Source: Luteimonas saliphila
GTDB lineage: Bacteria; Pseudomonadota; Gammaproteobacteria; Xanthomonadales; Xanthomonadaceae
NCBI RefSeq assembly: GCF_016774335.1
Contig: NZ_JAETWA010000013.1
Coordinates: 1-64,000, forward strand
Direction: 5' to 3'
Length of the DNA: 64,000 nucleotides
The position numbers were made by a program, and so were the translations under genes. Shown here one piece after another: positions 1 to 7,539 of this stretch. The notes under the pieces are model-generated. The model ran no database searches. It saw only the letters and a program-made list of their open reading frames with translations, and was not told the DNA's origin. Position 1 is the stretch's first letter; the number at the start of each line of letters is the position of its first letter.

Positions 1-360
1 GCCGGACGACCGGGTCGCGCCTGAAGGCGCTCCTACGGGCGTCACGCTCGGAACGAGCGGGTGGACCGTCTCCGCGCCCGACACTACGACCGACCAACCC
101 ATTACCGCATTGCTCCTGTAGGAGCGGCTTCAGCCGCGACCACGTCCGGATGTTCGCCCGTGCCGGACGACCGGGTCGCGCCTGAAGGCGCTCCTACGGG
201 CGTCACGCTCGGAACGAGCGGGTGGACCGTCTCCGCGCCCGACACTACGACCGACCGACCCATTACCGCATTGCTCCTGTAGGAGCGGCTTCAGCCGCGA
301 CCACGTCCGGATGTTCGCCCGCGCCGGACGACCGGGTCGCGCCTGAAGGCGCTCCTACGG
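1..360. repeat. 161-bp tandem array carrying paired REP palindromes
   Basis: A 161-bp unit is repeated from position 1 to 161 and 162 to 322, with a third partial copy from 323 that loses similarity after about 360. Each unit holds two facing palindromes: one with the core GCGCCTGAAGGCGC beside a CTCCTACG end, and one reading GTAGGAGCGGCTTCAGCCGC. This is the GTAG-type REP family known from Xanthomonadaceae and Pseudomonas. The array starts at the window edge, so more copies may lie to the left. It abuts the remains of a GH92 gene and contains no believable gene. Confidence 0.85.
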
Positions 361-483
361 GTGTCATGCACGGAAAAAGCCGGTGGACCGTCTCTCGTGG
401 AATCGGCCCATCCGGCTTTTGTGCATTATCCGGGTTTTGCCGGACCGGGGCCAGTTCCGCCCTTCTCCCCTTCACGCGACCTC

Positions 484-841
484 GGTGCCCTTCACGCGGC
501 GCGCCCGGACGGCCTGTCGGGCAGCGACGACCTGGGGCAGATGGCGGCGTGGTACGTGTTCACCGCGCTGGGGTTCTATCCGGTCGCGCCGGCGAGCAAT
601 ACCTGTGTGATCGGGCGGCGGTTCGTGCCGCGTGCGACGCTGACGCTGCCTGGGGCAAGCGCTTCACGGTGGTGGCGGACAACTTCGCGCCAGAAAACGG
701 GTACGTGGCAGGGGTGACGCTGGACGGCGCGCCGCTTCGCGGGCGGAACTGCGCCAGAAGCAGATCATGGCGGGTGGCGAGCGGCGCTTCACGATGCAGG
801 CGTCGCCGGGCGACTGGGGCGCCGCGCCGAACGTGGATTGA
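484..841 (+). pseudogene. C-terminal remnant of a GH92 family alpha-1,2-mannosidase, frameshifted
   Basis: The segment GLSGSDDLGQMAAWYVFTAL (about 508-570) matches the highly conserved end of glycoside hydrolase family 92 exo-mannosidases, followed by a GFYPV-type stretch. The match then jumps frame twice: FTVVADNFAPENGYV continues in a second frame from about 660, and a QIMAGGERRFTMQ-like ending continues in a third frame from about 750 to a stop at 839-841. The rest of the enzyme, normally over 700 residues, is missing to the left, where the REP array begins. It is therefore a decayed gene end. Family assignment is from the conserved motif; the number of lesions is read from the sequence. 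Confidence 0.7.
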
Positions 842-919
842 CAGTGGAGCGTGGCGGCGGCACGGGTGCAGGGTGCGGCCGCCATGTCAGCCGGTCGCTG
901 GATGCCTCAGGGCCACCCT

Positions 920-993
920 GTCATCCCGAGCGCAGCGAGGGATCTGCGTGAAGGGGGGTCTCGAGCCAGATCCCTCGCTGCGCTCGGGATGAC
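920..993. repeat. Inverted repeat, 27-bp arms around a 20-bp loop
   Basis: The arms lie at 920-946 and 967-993 and are perfect complements built on TCATCCCGAGCGCAGCGAGG. This is a widely dispersed intergenic palindrome type. It sits in the gene-free stretch after the GH92 remnant. A related but differently spelled palindrome occurs at 54836-54911 between fabD and fabH. It could act as a transcription stop or simply be a selfish repeat. Confidence 0.8.
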
Positions 994-1044
994 AACTTCA
1001 CACGCTGGTCGGGATGGCGATATTGCGCTCCGGTCGACCGAGGC

Positions 1045-1155
1045 GCGTAGGAGCGCCTTCAGGCGCGACCGTTCACGAGGCCGGCCAGACCGTTTTGCCC
1101 CGGATAGCCTGCGCGTTTGCGAGGTGCCCGGTCGCGCCTGAAGGCGCTCCTACGG
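1045..1155. repeat. Pair of inverted GTAG REP palindromes
   Basis: Two REP elements face each other, GTAGGAGCGCCTTCAGGCGC at about 1049 and its reverse complement ending near 1153, separated by about 60 bp. This is the same doublet arrangement as in the arrays at 1-360 and 5677-6135. The right element lies just beyond the stop of the DUF2065 gene at 1166, so on the minus strand it is downstream of the hflK-hflC operon. Apart from the inverted repeat at 920-993 nothing else is seen between 842 and 1165. Confidence 0.8.
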
Positions 1156-1165
1156 CGAGGCGGCG

Positions 1166-1351
1166 TCAGTTGCGGATGAAGTACAGGGCAACCAGGCCGA
1201 GGGCGAGGACGATGCCGCCGATCCTCCGCAACCGGGCGTCGGGCATCGCCAGAAGCTGCTGGGCGGCGCGCTTCCAGCCGCCGGGGGCGACGAACAGCAT
1301 CAGGCCTTCGAGGATGGCGACGAGGCACAGGGCGGCCCAGAGGTCATTCAT
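1166..1351 (-). CDS. Small DUF2065 membrane protein (YjeT-like)
   Basis: The 61-residue product begins MNDLWAALCLVAILEGLML, with a hydrophobic segment at about residues 3-20 and a second at about 45-58 that ends in ALYFIRN. Size, two-helix layout and position directly after hflC match the DUF2065/YjeT family of small inner-membrane proteins, whose function is not established. The ATG at 1351 gives the family-typical start; the reading frame continues upstream without homology. In many gammaproteobacteria purA follows, but here the downstream DNA is repeats. It is probably co-transcribed with hflK and hflC across a 246-bp gap. Confidence 0.8.
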   Translation of the reverse strand: MNDLWAALCLVAILEGLMLFVAPGGWKRAAQQLLAMPDARLRRIGGIVLALGLVALYFIRN

Positions 1352-1597
1352 GGTGGGGCATCCTCGGGGTGGATGTGTCGACGGGATGGGGGCTTTTTCG
1401 CCCTTGGTGCCGGGTGGGCATGACGCACGACGCGGCTTCGCTTGAGACAGGACGCGCCTTCGGCGCGCCCCATTCCGCCTTCGGCACCTTCCACCCCTGA
1501 AGGGCGCAATGCCCCGCCAACGGGGGAAGCAACTGCTGCCCTCTCCCGCGTGCGGCAAAGAGTCGTGGTGAGGGGAGCGCGGCGAAGCCGCGCGGCC
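1352..1597. terminator. Gap after hflC with terminator-like hairpin and degenerate repeats
   Basis: Immediately after the hflC stop the minus strand can form a hairpin with a perfect 7-bp stem, GCGCGGC and GCCGCGC at 1577-1593, with a 3-nt loop but no T-run. The rest of the gap contains CGCCTTCGGCACC-type sequence that resembles the hairpin array at 7189-7375. A factor-independent terminator is possible but weak without the T-run, so the DUF2065 gene may be read through. Confidence 0.35.
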
Positions 1598-2461
1598 TCA
1601 GCGGTCGCTGCGCATGTACTGCAGGAACGGGTCGTCGCGTTCGAGCACGATCACGCCGTTGCCGTCGGCGAACGAGGCGCGGTAGGCCTCGAGGCTGCGC
1701 TGGAAGGTGTAGAACGCCGGGTCGCGCTGGGCCGCGATGCCGTAGAGGCGCGTGGCCTCGGCATCGCCCTCGCCTCGCAGCTTCTGCGCATCGCGCTCGG
1801 CTTCGGCGACCAGGACGGTGCGCTCGCGGTCGGCCTGGGCGCGGATGATGCGCGCCTGCTCTTCGCCCTCGGCGCGCAGGCGGCTGGCCACCTGGCGGCG
1901 TTCGGCGCGCATGCGGTCGTAGACCTGGGCGATGACGTCGCTGTCGGTCGGCAGGTCGATCTGCTTGAGGCGGATGTCGATCACACGCATGCCCAGGGTG
2001 CTGGCGGCGGCGTTGATGCCCTCGAGCTGCTTGGCGATGATCTCGGCACGGTCGCCCGAGACCAGCTGCTGCAGGGTGCGCGCGTTGATCTCGTTGCGCA
2101 GCGAGTCCTTGATGATCGGCGCCAGGCGCTCGCTGGCCAGGTCCATCTGCCCGCCGGTGGCGCGGTAGAAGTCGGCGACGTCGCTGATCAGGCCGATCGC
2201 GACGAAGTCCACGCTCACGTCCTTGCGCTCGGAGGTGAGGTAGCGCTCGGGCGAGAACTCGGCGGCGTAGAAGCGGCGGTCGAACACGCGCGCCGATTCG
2301 ATCAGCGGGATCTTGAAGTGCAGGCCGGGGCCGATGTCGGTGCGGGCGACGCGGCCGAGGTTGAGCACCAGCGCCGTCTGGCCCTCGCGCACGACGTAGA
2401 CCGAGCCGAGCAGGGCCAGCAGCACGATCACCACGATCGGGGCGATCAGGTTGAGTCTCAT
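1598..2461 (-). CDS. HflC, regulator of membrane protease FtsH
   Basis: The 287-residue protein has one N-terminal membrane anchor (about residues 4-22) and an SPFH/band-7 domain with the YVVREGQTALVLNLGRV-type start. HflC pairs with HflK in a large periplasmic-facing ring that encloses FtsH and modulates its degradation of membrane proteins and regulators. A charged coiled-coil stretch rich in RAEGEEQARIIRAQADRE follows at about 175-225. Its ATG overlaps the hflK stop in an ATGA junction at 2458-2461, indicating translational coupling. Length matches the family. Confidence 0.96.
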   Translation of the reverse strand: MRLNLIAPIVVIVLLALLGSVYVVREGQTALVLNLGRVARTDIGPGLHFKIPLIESARVFDRRFYAAEFSPERYLTSERKDVSVDFVAIGLISDVADFYRATGGQMDLASERLAPIIKDSLRNEINARTLQQLVSGDRAEIIAKQLEGINAAASTLGMRVIDIRLKQIDLPTDSDVIAQVYDRMRAERRQVASRLRAEGEEQARIIRAQADRERTVLVAEAERDAQKLRGEGDAEATRLYGIAAQRDPAFYTFQRSLEAYRASFADGNGVIVLERDDPFLQYMRSDR

Positions 2462-3594
2462 CGGTTGCCTCCATCGGCGCGCGCGCCACGGGTCGGGCGC
2501 GGCAGGCTGGCGTCAGGCGTGGCGCCGACCGGCGGCGACACGATGTCGGCCGGCAGCACCGGTGGCGCCGGGCTGTCGCTGCCACCGGCGGCCTGGTTCA
2601 TCGGCACGTAGATCAGCTGGCGGCCGTCGCCGCCGACCACCTTGCGGTTGTCGGCCAGCACCTGCTCCACGGTCTCCAGCCACAGGCGCTTGCGGGTCAC
2701 CTCGGGCGCGCCGCGGTAGGCGTCGACCAGCAGGGTGAAGCGTTCGGCGTCACCGGTGGCGCGGGCCACCGAGGCGGTCTTGTAGCCCTCGGCGGTGGTG
2801 CGCAGGCGCTGGGCGTCGCCGCGGGCCTCGGGCACCACGCGCGCGGCGTAGGCACGGGCCTCGTTGACCAGGCGCTCGTTGGTCTGCTGGGCGCTGTTGA
2901 CCTCGTCGAACGCGGGCTTGACCTCTTCCGGCGGTCGCGCGTCCTGCAGGTTGAGCTCGGTCACGACCAGGCCGGTGCGGTAGGCCTCGAGCGAGGCCTG
3001 CAGCGCGGTCGACGCGGCCACCGACAGCGGGCCGCGCGCGTTGAGCGCGGTGTCGAGGTCGGCGCGGCCGATCTGTTCGCGCACGGCGCTCTGCGCGATC
3101 TGCTCGAGCACGCGCACCGCGTTCTGGGTACCGAACAGGAACATTTCCGGGTCGGCGACGCGGTACTGCACGTTGAACGAGACGGTGACGATGTTCTCGT
3201 CGCGGGTCAGCACCGGCAGGCTGTTGCTGAAGGTGCGCACGCTGGTGGCGTCGACCTTGGTGACGCGCTCGATCGGCCACGGCAGCTTGAAGTTCGGGCC
3301 CGGCTGCATGATCCGCGCCACCTGGCCGAAGCGCAGCACCACGCCGCGCTGCTGTTCGCCGATCAGCACGAAGCAGTTGAACACCAGCCAGACCACCAGG
3401 GCGATGCCGATCCAGCGCAGCGGATTGCCGCCACCGCCGCCACCGAACAGGTCGCGCAGGCGGTTGCCGACGTCGCCCAGGCCGTTGCCGCCGCGGCGGC
3501 GCTTGGGAGGCCATGGGTTGCGGCCGTTGCCGCCGGACCGGTCGCGTTCGGGCGGCCGGTCGTCGTTGTTCTTGCCGGGAATGTTCCAGGCCAT
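2458..3594 (-). CDS. HflK, partner of HflC in the FtsH modulator complex
   Basis: The 378-residue product starts MAWNIPGKNN and has the glycine/proline-rich cytoplasmic N terminus typical of HflK, a transmembrane helix at about 60-79 and an SPFH domain beginning near residue 80 (EQQRGVVLRFGQV). It forms the HflKC assembly around FtsH. The reading frame extends 38 codons upstream without a family match, so the ATG at 3594 is chosen. It overlaps hflC by 4 nt and lies 144 nt downstream of hflX; the order hfq-hflX-hflK-hflC is conserved in many gammaproteobacteria. Confidence 0.95.
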   Translation of the reverse strand: MAWNIPGKNNDDRPPERDRSGGNGRNPWPPKRRRGGNGLGDVGNRLRDLFGGGGGGNPLRWIGIALVVWLVFNCFVLIGEQQRGVVLRFGQVARIMQPGPNFKLPWPIERVTKVDATSVRTFSNSLPVLTRDENIVTVSFNVQYRVADPEMFLFGTQNAVRVLEQIAQSAVREQIGRADLDTALNARGPLSVAASTALQASLEAYRTGLVVTELNLQDARPPEEVKPAFDEVNSAQQTNERLVNEARAYAARVVPEARGDAQRLRTTAEGYKTASVARATGDAERFTLLVDAYRGAPEVTRKRLWLETVEQVLADNRKVVGGDGRQLIYVPMNQAAGGSDSPAPPVLPADIVSPPVGATPDASLPRPTRGARADGGNR

Positions 3595-3738
3595 GCCTGC
3601 TCCAGTCGGGTGGTCACGCTGCCCCGGGCAGGGACGGCGCTGCTTGCTGCGGCTCGCGGCCGCGGGGCGTGCATGGCGCGGGGATGCTCGGCATCCGGGT
3701 GCGGACATGCCCCGCCCTGCGGCAGCGGGTCGATTAGT

Positions 3739-5088
3739 TTACAGGGTGGGGTCGGCGGCGAGTTCGGGCAAGAGCCGGCGCAGCGCGGCGCCGTCGGGCT
3801 GCGCGGCCAGGCGCGCGGCGTCGGCCTCGGACAGGTCGATGCTGATCCGCCAGCCGGTCTCGTCCTGCGACTCGCCGCGGACCGCGTCGAGCTGGTGCAG
3901 GCGGGCGCGCAGGCGGCCTGCATCGGACGGCAGGTCGATGTCGGCGACGATCCGCCGCTGCGCCAGCCGTGCCGACAGCGCGTTGCGCAGCAGGTCCAGG
4001 CCCAAGCCGTCGCGGGCGGAGATCCACACCCGCTCGCGGCCGGCGAGCTGGTCGGGCACCGCCGCGGAGGCCTCGCCCTCGGCGCGATCGTGGCGCGCGA
4101 CCGCGCCTTCGATGCGGTCGATCTTGTTGAACACCAGCAGCTGCGGGATGTCGCCGGCGCCGATCTCGGCGAGCACCGCCTCCACCTGGCCCATGCGCTC
4201 CTCGCGCAGCGGGTCTGCGGCGTCGATCACGTGCAGCAGCAGGTCGGCCTCGCGTGCCTCGGTGAGGGTGGCGCGGAACGCGGCGACCAGTTCGTGCGGC
4301 AAGTCGCGGACGAAGCCGACGGTATCGGACAGCACCACCGGTCCGCTGGGCAGCCCGATCCGGCGCACGGTGGGATCGAGGGTGGCGAACAGCTTGTCGG
4401 CGGCGTAGGCGTCGGCGCCGGTCAGGGCGTTGAACAGGGTCGACTTGCCGGCGTTGGTGTAGCCGACCAGGGCGACCCGCGGCATCTCGCTGCGCACCCG
4501 TGCGCGGCGCATCTGGGTGCGCTGCACTTCCACCTTGTCCAGGCGCTTCTGCAACTGGTCGACGCGCTTCTGCAGCAGCCGGCGGTCGGTCTCGAGCTGG
4601 GTCTCGCCGGGGCCGCGCAGGCCGATCGAACCGCCGCGCTGGCGCTCCAGGTGGGTCCAGCCCCGCACCAGGCGCGTGGCCATGTGCTTGAGCTGGGCCA
4701 GTTCGACTTGCAGCTTGCCCTCGGCGCTGCGGGCGCGCTGGGCGAAGATGTCGAGGATCAGGCCGGTGCGGTCGACCACGCGCCGCTCGAGCAGCTTCTC
4801 GAGGTTGCGTTCCTGGCCGGGGCTGAGGTGGTGGTTGACCAGCACCAGGTCGGCACCGGAGGCCTCGCAGGCGGCCTTGACCTCGTCGAGCTTGCCGCTG
4901 CCGATCAGGGTGGCGGGATTGGGCTTGTCGATCCGCGCGGTGAGCAGGGTGGCCACGCTGGCGCCGGCCGAACGCGCCAGTTCGGCGAACTCCTCCAGCT
5001 CGGCCTCGTCGGGCGCGCCTCCGGCATGGGGCTGGATCAGCAGGGCGTGCTCGCCCTTGCGGGAGCGTTCGAACAGTTGGGTCGGCAT
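3739..5088 (-). CDS. GTPase HflX, ribosome-associated
   Basis: The 449-residue protein has the HflX N-terminal domain followed by a TRAFAC GTPase domain with the P-loop GYTNAGKST and the G3-like DTVGFVRDLP motif, plus the HflX signature GLRGPGETQLETDRR. HflX binds 50S subunits and splits stalled ribosomes under heat or antibiotic stress in species where it has been tested. The last about 90 residues form an acidic/alanine-rich C-terminal domain. It is slightly longer than the E. coli protein. It is separated from hfq by 91 nt containing a strong hairpin and from hflK by 144 nt. Confidence 0.96.
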   Translation of the reverse strand: MPTQLFERSRKGEHALLIQPHAGGAPDEAELEEFAELARSAGASVATLLTARIDKPNPATLIGSGKLDEVKAACEASGADLVLVNHHLSPGQERNLEKLLERRVVDRTGLILDIFAQRARSAEGKLQVELAQLKHMATRLVRGWTHLERQRGGSIGLRGPGETQLETDRRLLQKRVDQLQKRLDKVEVQRTQMRRARVRSEMPRVALVGYTNAGKSTLFNALTGADAYAADKLFATLDPTVRRIGLPSGPVVLSDTVGFVRDLPHELVAAFRATLTEAREADLLLHVIDAADPLREERMGQVEAVLAEIGAGDIPQLLVFNKIDRIEGAVARHDRAEGEASAAVPDQLAGRERVWISARDGLGLDLLRNALSARLAQRRIVADIDLPSDAGRLRARLHQLDAVRGESQDETGWRISIDLSEADAARLAAQPDGAALRRLLPELAADPTL

Positions 5089-5147
5089 CGGGACTCGGCG
5101 GGTGGCTCAGCCACTGGACATAGAGGCCGCCGGCCCGGACTTCAACC

Positions 5148-5169
5148 GCGGGCGCCGAGGGGCGCCCGC
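5148..5169 (-). terminator. Strong hairpin between hfq and hflX
   Basis: A perfect 9-bp stem, GCGGGCGCC paired with GGCGCCCGC around a 4-nt loop, lies 11 nt after the hfq stop. There is no T-run, so a clean intrinsic terminator is unlikely. It could stabilise the short hfq transcript or act as a processing or attenuation site that makes hfq more abundant than hflX. Confidence 0.45.
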
Positions 5170-5179
5170 ATCCGGACGA

Positions 5180-5455
5180 TCAGGCGGTCTCGGCGGTCAG
5201 GTCTTCTGCGCCCTCGGCGGCCTGGACCACGCCCCCGCCTGGCCCCACGCGCACGTTGCGCGCCGGCACCACGGTGGAGATGGCGTGCTTGTAGACCATC
5301 TGGCTGACCGTGTTGCGCAGCAGCACGACGAACTGGTCGAAGGACTCGATGACGCCCTGGAGCTTGATGCCGTTGACCAGGTAGATCGACACCGGTACGC
5401 GTTCGCGCCGCAGCGCATTCAGGAAAGGATCCTGCAAGGATTGCCCCTTGGACAT
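5180..5455 (-). CDS. RNA chaperone Hfq
   Basis: The 91-residue protein begins [20 protein letters not shown] and contains the Sm1 motif ([19 protein letters not shown]) and the Sm2 region with the diagnostic YKHAIST. Hfq hexamers bind A-rich and U-rich RNA and pair small RNAs with mRNAs. The C-terminal tail after about residue 70 is short and acidic. The upstream frame is open for 61 codons without homology, so the ATG at 5455 is used; a GGGGAAA element lies about 5 nt upstream. It is the first gene of the hflX-hflK-hflC direction. Confidence 0.97.
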   Translation of the reverse strand: MSKGQSLQDPFLNALRRERVPVSIYLVNGIKLQGVIESFDQFVVLLRNTVSQMVYKHAISTVVPARNVRVGPGGGVVQAAEGAEDLTAETA

Positions 5456-5676
5456 TGCTGTTTCCCCAGCTTGGTTATTGTTGTGTCCGGCGGGGGACCC
5501 TCGACAGGCCTCCCCGGCCGCATCGCCCGACCCGCGTCTTCCCCGACGGCGGCGACCTCCCGATGGTACACAACCGGCCGGCCTGCGCGGGGCGTCGGGG
5601 CGTCGGCGGTCACAAATGCGGTGCCTGCGGGGGTCCATCCGACGGGCGGGAGGTGGCGCTGGAACGCTTGGATCGC

Positions 5677-6135
5677 GGTCGCGCCTGAAGGCGCTCCTAC
5701 GCGTCGGGGTCGATGCCGTCGTGCGCCATCGGGGGTCGGCTGCCCGTAGGAGCGGCTTCAGCCGCGACGGGGCGCCCCGATCTCGTTCTCGAATGCCTGG
5801 GTACCCGGTCGCGCCTGAAGGCGCTCCTACGCGTCGGGGTCGATGCCGTCGTGCGCCATCGGGGGTCGGCTGCCCGTAGGAGCGGTTTCAGCCGCGACGG
5901 GGCGCCCCGATCTCGTTCTCGAATGCCTCGGTACCCGGTCGCGCCTGAAGGCGCTCCTACGCGTCGGGGTCGATGCCGTCGTGCGCCATCGGGGGTCGGC
6001 TGTCCGTAGGAGCGGCTTCAGCCGCGACGGGCGCCCCGATCTCGTTCTCGAATGCCTCGGTATCCGGTCGCGCCTGAAGGCGCTCCTACGCGTCGGGGTC
6101 GATGCCGTCGTGCGCCATCGGGGGGCGGCTGTCCG
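5677..6135. repeat. 130-bp tandem array of paired REP palindromes overlapping the miaA end
   Basis: Units start at 5677, 5807, 5937 and 6066, giving periods of 130, 130 and 129 bp. Each unit carries a GCGCCTGAAGGCGC palindrome and a facing GCGGCTTCAGCCGC palindrome (one copy has a C to T change near 5886), separated by a unique spacer. The last unit runs into the 3-prime end of miaA, supplying its stop codon and final residues. Between the hfq start at 5455 and the array only ordinary upstream DNA is seen, without a clear promoter match. Confidence 0.9.
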
Positions 6136-7117
6136 TAGCGACGGGCCGCTGGCGAGGCCGTCCAGAGCCCAGGAAGCGATGCACCGCGTCGTCCAGCTCG
6201 CCGCCCCGCCCGGCCGGATCGAACCACAGGGCGTCGAGTTCGCCGCGCAGCCAGGTGAGCTGGCGCTTGGCGAGCTGGCGGGTGGCGAAGATGGCGCGGT
6301 CGCGGAACGCCGCGGCGTCCCCGCCACCGTCGAGGCATTCCCAGGCCTGGCGGTAGCCGACGGCGCGGATCGCGGGCAGGTCGAGCGGCGCCGGATGGGC
6401 GCGCAACTGCGGCAGGGCGCGCAATGCGCGCACCTCGTCCAGGAACCCGGCGGCGAGCATCGCATCCAGGCGCGCGGCGATGCGCGCATGCAGCACGGCG
6501 CGCTCGTGCGGCGCGACCACCAGCTTGAGCACCCTCACCGGCAGGCGCGGCGACACCGAGGGTCCGCGCTGCCATTCGCTGATGGGGCGGCCGCTGATGC
6601 GGAACACTTCCAGTGCGCGCGCGATGCGCTGCGGATCGCCGGGACGGATCCTGGTCGCGGCGGCAGGGTCGATCCTGGCCAGGTCCGCATGCAGCGCCGC
6701 CCAGCCGCGATCGCCCGCTTCGGCCGCGATCGCCGCGCGCGTGGCCGGATCGGCGTCGGGCATCGGCGACAGCCCGCGCAGTAATGCGCGGAAGTACAGC
6801 CCGGTGCCGCCGGCGAGGATCGGCAGATGGCCGCGGGCGAGGATGGCGGCGATCGCATTGCGCGCGTCGCGTGCGAACTCGGCGGCCGAGTAGGTCTGCC
6901 AGGGATCGCGCAGGTCGAGCATGTGATGCGGTGCGCGCGCGCGTTCGGCGGCGTCGGGTTTGGCGGCGCCGATGTCGAGGCCGCGGTAGACCAGGGCCGA
7001 GTCGACGCTGACGATCTCGCCGCCGAAGCGTTGCGCCCAGTCCAGCGCCAGTGCGGTCTTGCCGGAGGCGGTGGGGCCCATGAGGGCGATGGCGGGGGGG
7101 CGGGTGTCGATGGGCAT
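6086..7117 (-). CDS. tRNA dimethylallyltransferase MiaA
   Basis: The 343-residue enzyme transfers a dimethylallyl group to N6 of A37 in tRNAs reading codons that start with U. The P-loop GPTASGKT is at residues 14-21, followed by [16 protein letters not shown] and the conserved [11 protein letters not shown]. Start ATG at 7117 places the P-loop at the usual distance. The last residues ([13 protein letters not shown]) and the TAG stop are encoded inside the REP array, so the C terminus appears replaced or extended by repeat sequence. miaA lies upstream of hfq in many relatives, as here. Confidence 0.95.
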   Translation of the reverse strand: MPIDTRPPAIALMGPTASGKTALALDWAQRFGGEIVSVDSALVYRGLDIGAAKPDAAERARAPHHMLDLRDPWQTYSAAEFARDARNAIAAILARGHLPILAGGTGLYFRALLRGLSPMPDADPATRAAIAAEAGDRGWAALHADLARIDPAAATRIRPGDPQRIARALEVFRISGRPISEWQRGPSVSPRLPVRVLKLVVAPHERAVLHARIAARLDAMLAAGFLDEVRALRALPQLRAHPAPLDLPAIRAVGYRQAWECLDGGGDAAAFRDRAIFATRQLAKRQLTWLRGELDALWFDPAGRGGELDDAVHRFLGSGRPRQRPVATDSRPPMAHDGIDPDA

Positions 7118-7188
7118 CGGGGGATTATCGATGCCGGGGCGGTGGGAGGGGTCCGGATTGCGGAATCGTATGCGGGAAGCCTGCGCGC

Positions 7189-7375
7189 CGGTGGCGCGCC
7201 CCATCCGCCTTCGGCACCTTCCCCGCCAAGCGGGGGAAGGGAATGCAAGGCGATCGCCTTCGGCGCCTCCCCTGCCAGGCGGGGGAAGGCAGTGCAAGGC
7301 GATCGCGGTCGCCCGTCCCGCGGAACGGGGGACGGGATCGCAGGGCGGCCGCGGCCGCCTTCGGTACTCCCTCGA
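7189..7375. repeat. Cluster of three degenerate hairpins between miaA and the VWA gene
   Basis: The 422-bp gap 7118-7539 contains at least three palindromes in a row: TTCCCCGCCAAGCGGGGGAA near 7219, a related CCCCTGCCAGGCGGGG near 7267 and CCGTCCCGCGGAACGGGGGA near 7314, separated by similar AATGCAAGGCGATCGC spacers. This looks like a dispersed repeat family in a short tandem arrangement. A related piece is in the gap 1352-1597. The remainder, 7376-7539, precedes the VWA gene and shows no clear promoter. Confidence 0.6.
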
Positions 7376-7539
7376 ATCCATGAGCAGAAGAACAATCCGC
7401 GTCCGCGGCCCTCTCGGTGGGAGGCGAGCCACCTCTGCTGCGAACGCCCGGATGGCGCAGCCAGCGCGCACGCACACCGTCGCAACCCCATCAGGAAGCC
7501 TCGCGCGTTCATTCCCGCGTCCACCACGGGAGTCCTGCC

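Noticed and set aside
61-992. Open frames through the left REP array
   Set aside because: They encode the repeat unit twice and then run through the GH92 remnant in a non-native frame.
3041-5307. Long plus-strand open frames opposite hflK, hflX and hfq
   Set aside because: They mirror the real minus-strand genes, have repetitive arginine/valine-rich composition and no known domain. High GC makes such antisense frames common.
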